NCBI GenBank assembly: GCA_016584495.1
Contig: WAID01000013.1
Coordinates: forward strand, 2,356,001 to 2,420,000
From: Celoporthe dispersa
Lineage: Eukaryota > Ascomycota > Sordariomycetes > Diaporthales > Cryphonectriaceae
Direction: 5' to 3'
Length of the DNA: 64,000 nucleotides
A program made the position numbers and the translations under genes. The notes beneath the pieces are model-generated. The model was not told where the DNA came from. It did no database searches and saw only the letters and a program-made list of their open reading frames with translations. Shown piece by piece: positions 58,643 through 64,000 of the stretch (positions are counted from its first letter, which is position 1; every line of letters begins with the position of its first letter).

Positions 58643-59448
58643 CAGAGATAATCACCGACCTCGCCAGAAACGGAGACGATACTGACCCACAAGCAGCAGC
58701 ACTACCGTCTGGTGTCGCCACTAGAGGTACCTGTCTCCACCAGGGCACCAGTCCCCAAGCAAGACCTTCCGCAGCACCCCAACCCATTTGCAGCAACTCG
58801 GTGGTTGTAAGGTTTGTTTAGTGGCTCCCTAGGGTACTCCCGGCCTCTGAGTGGATGACGACTCACTCACTTGTTTTCTTTCCGTGGATCCTGCATCCAA
58901 TTCGTACTGTGGTGCCATCTGGTGGGATGGGATGGCGACGGAGGTCGCTCTGGCATGCGAAGGCGCGGGAGCGAGTGCCTGGTGCCAGGGGTCGACTCTG
59001 CTGGAATAGTACTGTGTGCTAAGCCGAGATTTCATGTGGCATTCTTCTCTGTAAGTGGTGCGAGAACCACGGGGCGACGGCCGTGTCCGTTTGTTGCGCG
59101 ATGAGGCTGGATGAGTACTTAACCAGTGCCATGCCCGTCTCCATCACCTCACGGTGGGAGGTTAAGTGACTCCGAAGTTTTTTCTTCTTCTTCACTTCCC
59201 TCCATAAACCCCAATCTAGATACCCACCCAGAGGTGTCTTCTCATCATCATCATCCAAAAAGAAAAAGACAACCCCAAAAACCACCAAGAGTCGTGACAG
59301 ATATTTTCGCGCCTCTCGGTGCAAGATCTGTTGAGCCCGACGCCCCGTCAACACACTTTACGAAAACGACAAGGTTGTCGTCCGCGCTCCCTAAATATCA
59401 CTCCCTCCTCCCCTCCCCCACCAACTTCACAACCTGCCACAGATCGAG

Positions 59449-61160
59449 ATGGCTCCCCACAGTGAGATCGACAGCCACGACACGAATGGCAGTAGCTATT
59501 CCACTGGCGCCAACGGCAGCACACAGACTGCGCCCCAGAGCACCCACCGCAACCGGTCTGCCCACCTGCGAGCTTCAGACGTGGACTCGGTCCACGATCT
59601 CGTCTGCGTGGGTTTCGGCCCGGCAAGTCTGGCCATCGCTGTCGCTATTCACGATGGTCTCGAGGCCGGCAGCCTGAAGCAGGCTCCCAACGTCCTCTTC
59701 CTGGAGAAGCAGCAGAAGTTCGCATGGCACGCAGGCATGCTGCTGCCCGGTGCCAAGATGCAGATCTCCTTCCTGAAGGACATGGCGTCCCTTCGCGACC
59801 CGAGGTCCCACTTCACTTTCCTCAACTACGTCCACAAGAATGGTCGTCTGCTGGACTTCATCAACTTGGACACTTTCCTGCCGTCGAGAGCTGAGTACGG
59901 TGACTACCTGCACTGGTGCGCCAGCCACTTTGACGATGTTGTGAGGTACAACAGCGAGGTGGCTTCCGTCTCTCCCGAGGAGGACGCCAGCGGCACCAAG
60001 ACCTTCACGGTGGTGGAGAGGAACCTCAAGACGGGCGCAGTCAGCACGCACCGCGCCCGCAACGTGATCATCGCCATTGGTGGTCAGGCCTCGATCCCCA
60101 AGCCTCTGCCGGCCAAGAGCCCGCGTGTGGTCCACTCGTCGCAGTACGCGTACATGGTGCCCAAGCTGCTGGCGGACCGCAACGCGCCCGTCAAGATCGC
60201 AGTGATTGGTGGAGGACAGAGTGCGGCCGAGATCTTCAACAACGTGTCCAACCTGTACCCCAACTCCAAGACGTACATGATCATGAAGGGGAGTTCCTGA
60301 AGCCTAGTGACGATTCTCCGTTGTAAGTCATGTCGTCCCCTCTGTCCGAGGCTCAGAGCGGGCTCCCCTTTTTTTATATTTTGAGCGATGCAGCTGATTC
60401 CAGTGCAGTGTCAACTCCATCTTCAACCCTGAGTTCATCGACAGGCTGTACCCCAGGCCAGCCCAGTCCCGCCAGCACCTGATCAAGGAGGCCAAGGCCA
60501 CCAACTACGGAGTTGTGCGGCTGGGACTGATCGAGACTCTGTTCGAGATGATGTACGACCAGAGGCGAGAGCTTGGCCCTGACGAGGCCAAGTGGCCCCA
60601 CCGGATCATGGGTAGCAGGCAGATCGTGTCTGTTGAGGAGGGCGACGAGAAGCTCCGCCTCAAGCTGCGACAGGCGGTGCCTGGCGATGTGACTCTTGAG
60701 GCTGACGGGCTGGTCGAGGTCAATGATCAGATTGTGGACTCGTCTGACGAGGAAATTCTGGACGTTGACCTCTTGGTCGCCGCTACGGGCTACCGCAGAA
60801 CAGCACACGTCGACATGCTCAAGGACGCGTGGAAGCTGCTGCCCGAGGTCCAGGACGGCGTGGTCGGCGGCCCGTCCAGAGCTGACCAGTGGTCTGTCCA
60901 GACAGAGGACGGCGGGCGACGGGTCCTGGAAGTTTCCCGTGACTACAAGGTCAAGTTTGCTGAGGGCACCGTGTCCCCTGGATCTGGCGTTTGGTTGCAA
61001 GGCTGCTGCGAAGGCACCCACGGTGTAAGTTGTTTTCTTCCTTGTCCCTGTCTCAGTCAGATGTTTACTAACACCTCCCAAGCTGAGCGATACCCTGCTG
61101 TCGGTTCTGTCGACGCGATCTGGTGAGATGGTTGATGCGATCTTTGGAAAGTCTGCATGA
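59449..61160 (+). CDS. sidA: L-ornithine N5-monooxygenase (siderophore biosynthesis)
   Basis: Catalyses the FAD- and NADPH-dependent N5-hydroxylation of L-ornithine, the first committed step of hydroxamate siderophore synthesis. After a Ser/Thr-rich leader, the FAD motif CVGFGPASLAIA lies at about residues 53-64. FAWHAGMLLPGAKMQISFLK and SHFTFLNYVHKNGRLLDFI follow, then the NADPH-binding VIGGGQSAAEIF at about 252. After the first intron come FNPEFIDRLYPRP and YGVVRLGLIE. The C-terminal ATGYRR motif is near 60785 and GVWLQGCCEGTHG at the end. Three exons: 59449-60322, 60409-61024 and 61083-61160, about 522 aa. One base is missing near 60296 (TCC run), which would otherwise end the protein early. 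It sits 2 kb upstream of an NRPS on the same strand. This pairing is known for ferricrocin/ferrichrome loci. Confidence 0.93.
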
Positions 61161-63128
61161 GCAGGTGGTGAATGAATGGACGCTGAGACGCTAGAAATAT
61201 TGCTCTCTCCTTCTTTCCCTTACCTTTTTCTTTTCTTTTCTTCTGTTACGTCAAATAAAAGAGCATGGCATAGGGATTTCATGAGAAGTACATTGAACGT
61301 GGGGTGATTCTTCCCTTTTTTTCCCTTTTTTCCTCTCCCTTTTGTAGATAGTTTGAAAGTATTCGGGGTCATCAAGTCGAAGTGAATTCGAAAGTCTCAT
61401 TCAGCGTCTAATTTACCATTGGGTTCTTATGGCCTTTTGTATTGTGATTTTTCAACTGATGTGAATCACACTAGCCGGTCGTGACTGCTTACTTTTCAGC
61501 ATTTGCTATCTATGCTATCAGGTACTTATGCTATCGCACTTTCCCACCGTCTCCATCTCAGGTCCGAAGACACAGTATGATCCATCTGGGGAGGCAGGAA
61601 GGACAGATGAGGAAGTTTAGGAGGGAAGGCGGCAGGGAGGGGTGACTTTGATCCTTGATGTAATTACATAATGAGTAGTCCGCAGCTTCTGTGCTGGAGA
61701 CGCCCCCAAGATCAAGTTTGAGGTGATTAGGATCAAACCAGTGGACTCGTCATTATGAATTTTTCTCTTTCTGGTGGAAAGATTCTCGACGTCTCTCTCT
61801 TGTGCTCGCAACCAGGTTTTCCACACCACCACTAGACTACATCAAAGGGTCACAACGTTCCCAGCTACCAGGTACACCTTCGTGTCACCGGCCCGCTGGT
61901 CTATCTTTCTATTACCTGATCATGGCTTGTAATATGTTCTGTACTAACTGCTATCCTGGTTGCCTGGAGCTGTGTGTGCAGGTGTGTGTGTGTGTGTGTG
62001 TGTGTACTTGGTGTGTACTTGGTGTGCTCCGTTGCCCCGAGACTCGAGTCGCGTAGGTGTGTATGTGTGTGTGTGTAACACCGATTACGGACCTTGGTAC
62101 CCCAGCACAGAACATAAGCACTTGAAAAGGCCCTGTAGCTGCCGCACTTGCCCGGGCGTGGAGGGCACTGAAACCCAGTGAATTCCCACTGTGCTGGGCC
62201 GATCTTCCAGCCTGGGGGATAAAGAGAGCCGCCTAAAGCGCCTGAGAGGTTTGTGTAGGGGGCCTTGGGCGGATTCCTCAGCTTCAACGGTCGCCTAATC
62301 ATGACGCAATCGAAATAATCATCACACGTGAAGTGCGCCCTCGACCACTGAAAGTCGATGACAACCTCATGATGACCATTCCCTCGACTCCCATAAGCCG
62401 CTCAGCTCTCAGCACATGATCTCATTATCAGCCTTGTCGCCCGAGACGACCCTCTGTGACCCCCAAAATAGCAAGAGGGAAGGGAGGCAGGAGAGACTAG
62501 GGACAAGAAACAAATCAGAAGGCCTGCATTTCAAATCAGGAGGGTCAACCGCCACGAAATTACCACCCTCCTTGACTCCACGACGTGAAGATATCCCGCA
62601 CTAGCGACGACCGCGCGGCTGCTACAATGCCCACACCCATACCAAATCACAGGGCACGAGGCCAATCGGTCCTGCTCTTGGCACTCCCCAGCGTCCGTGG
62701 TGCCCAGCTTGCGAGGCCATGATGACCTGGGTCGATGGCCTACGACGACAACAATAGTGGGCGGATCGGATCGCGGATTGGGCCGATATACCGTCCACGG
62801 GTGGGACAGGCGAGCCTTGCTCAGTTTCGCCTCCGTTTCCCATCAGTCACAGTCACACCCACAGCTCCATCCCCAGCCCAGGCCCACTCACAGATCCCAG
62901 TGGATCATTCCGTTTTGACTTACATACTTCCCTTCACGTCCGTTCGTTCATGCACTCACCTTTCTGCCGTGATGTCGATGGCTGTGCCTGTACGCGAAGC
63001 CAAAACCTCCCAGCGCCCTTCTCCCCTTGGGCCCTCGCTGAGGTACCGGACTTGTCAGCCTCCCACCCACAAGTCTACACCTCCTCCCATAGACCACCAA
63101 CCCACAGAATCAGTACCAAGCCGAAGAG
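61161..63128. promoter_or_regulatory. Intergenic region upstream of the NRPS gene
   Basis: No gene seen. It contains GT microsatellites (about 61983-62003 and 62057-62077), a CACGTG E-box-like site near 62324 and a CTGATAA element near 62425 on the - strand, a weaker match to the GATA-type sites seen upstream of sidA. Confidence 0.5.
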
Positions 63129-64000
63129 ATGACATGCTCGTCTTCGTCCACACCGACAGCGCCGGCACTCTCCATTCTCAACTCACACCCCCAGCGACTC
63201 CCAGGCCCTGCTCTCCTGCACAGGCTTGTCAGCGACAACCCGCCTCATGATGTCCCTGCCGTCGACTACAAAGGCGCAGACGGGCCCCACAGGGCCGTCT
63301 CCTACGCAGAGCTTCACAGCCGCGCAGAGAGGCTGGCGAAGAGGATACTGGCCGCCTCGCCCGAAGACCGAGAGCAGCAGCTCATCGTCCCGCTACTCCT
63401 TCCTCAGTGCCCAGAGCTTTACGTCTCGCAGCTTGCTGTCCTGAAGGCCGGAGGATCCCTTAAACCTCGACGCCCCGCCAGAGCGAGTGCGGTTTATATT
63501 CCGTGACGTGTCGGCCAGAGTTGTCATTACGTCCAAAGCCCTCCGCTCCAGGATTGACGCCCTAGAGTCTGCTGTGGCGGTTGTGCTGGTAGATGACCAT
63601 GATGTCCAAGACGTCCAAGAACCGGACAGCGATATCGTGCGAGACATCAGGCCGGACAGTGCCGCATATGTCATGTATACCTCTGGGTCGACGGGAACAC
63701 CAAAGGGAGTGGCGATCTCTCATGATGCTGCGACACAGGCACTCCTCGCCCACGACCGTCACATTCCTCCTTTCTCACGGTTCCTCCAATTTGCCGCTCC
63801 TACCTTCGACGTCTCCGTCTTCGAGATATTTTTCCTGCTGCGAGGTGCCACCCTCGTGAGTTGCAACAGAGCAGATATGCTCAACGACCTCCCTGCTGTG
63901 CTGAGAGACATGAAGGTCGACGCCTGTGAACTGACACCAACGGTGGCTGGCAGCCTGCTCAGGTGCCGGGATAATGCCCCGACCTTCGCTTGCTATTGAC
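63129..64000 (+). CDS. Nonribosomal peptide synthetase, N-terminal adenylation domain (partial)
   Basis: The start of a large NRPS that runs off the window. The N-terminus ALSILNSHPQRLPGPALLH is typical of intracellular-siderophore synthetases. The adenylation domain shows AVSYAELHSRAERLA, then LLPQCPELYVSQLAVLKAGG, the A3 core AAYVMYTSGSTGTPKG at about 63660-63710, ISHDAATQALLAHD and FAAPTFDVSVFEIF. A net one-base shift occurs near 63462 (GGATCCCTTAAACC), just before the conserved PLNLDAPPERVRFIFRD. With the ornithine monooxygenase upstream, the likely product is a ferrichrome-type siderophore. The substrate of this first adenylation domain cannot be decided from the part present. Confidence 0.88.

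Larger units (their letters stand above)
56082..59448. promoter_or_regulatory. Long upstream region of the ornithine monooxygenase gene
   Basis: 3.4 kb with no gene I can support on either strand. It contains two identical 15-bp GATA-type elements (57951-57965 and 58628-58642), a T25 run (58282-58306) and a pyrimidine-rich leader just before the start codon at 59449. Its length and paired elements suggest a large regulated promoter. Confidence 0.5.

Overview
This window is genomic DNA of a filamentous ascomycete, probably a Sordariomycete. The genes have short GT..AG introns, a Zn2Cys6 regulator and a hydroxamate-siderophore locus, and the window has a sharp two-compartment structure: gene-bearing GC-balanced flanks (1-10.47 kb and 41.46-64 kb) around a ~31 kb block that is very AT-rich and full of stop codons (10.47-41.46 kb), as left by repeat-induced point mutation (RIP). 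I cannot name the species.

Left flank. 1-4.2 kb is gene-poor with microsatellites. It is followed by an M20-type metallo-amidohydrolase (+), a large multi-pass membrane protein of unknown function (-) and a DUF1264/oil-body-associated-type protein (-).

AT-rich block. It resolves completely into three nested LTR retrotransposons. The outer host is a Ty1/copia element on the - strand with 163/165-bp LTRs and an exact 5-bp target duplication, GTATG. Two insertions interrupt it: a Ty3/gypsy-type element on the - strand (14464-26837, LTRs 314/312 bp, 4-bp ATAA duplication) and a Ty3/gypsy chromovirus on the + strand (28114-39229, LTRs 358/357 bp, exact 5-bp duplication TGCTA). Without the insertions the host is about 7.5 kb, and its integrase reading frame runs straight across the 14463/26842 junction. 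LTR pairs differ almost only by C/T and G/A transitions. The mutations avoid C preceded by G, an unusual context. The gypsy element also carries a long stretch beyond its integrase with a decayed Cys-containing ORF on the opposite strand.

Right flank. An intact secreted PLC-like phosphodiesterase (+) is followed by a Zn2Cys6 transcription factor (-), a NUDIX + eIF2B-like fusion protein (-), an amidase-signature enzyme (+), an L-ornithine N5-monooxygenase (sidA type, +) and the start of an NRPS (+, runs off the window). The last two form a typical intracellular siderophore (ferrichrome/ferricrocin) locus. Two identical 15-bp elements containing the ATCTGATAA GATA-factor motif lie upstream of the monooxygenase.

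All but one of the host genes read as well-conserved proteins only if 1-base (rarely 2-base) slips are allowed, mostly at G/C homopolymers. I see no in-frame nonsense codons once the slips are allowed. I therefore annotate them as genes with probable sequence errors rather than as pseudogenes, and report the pattern as a finding.
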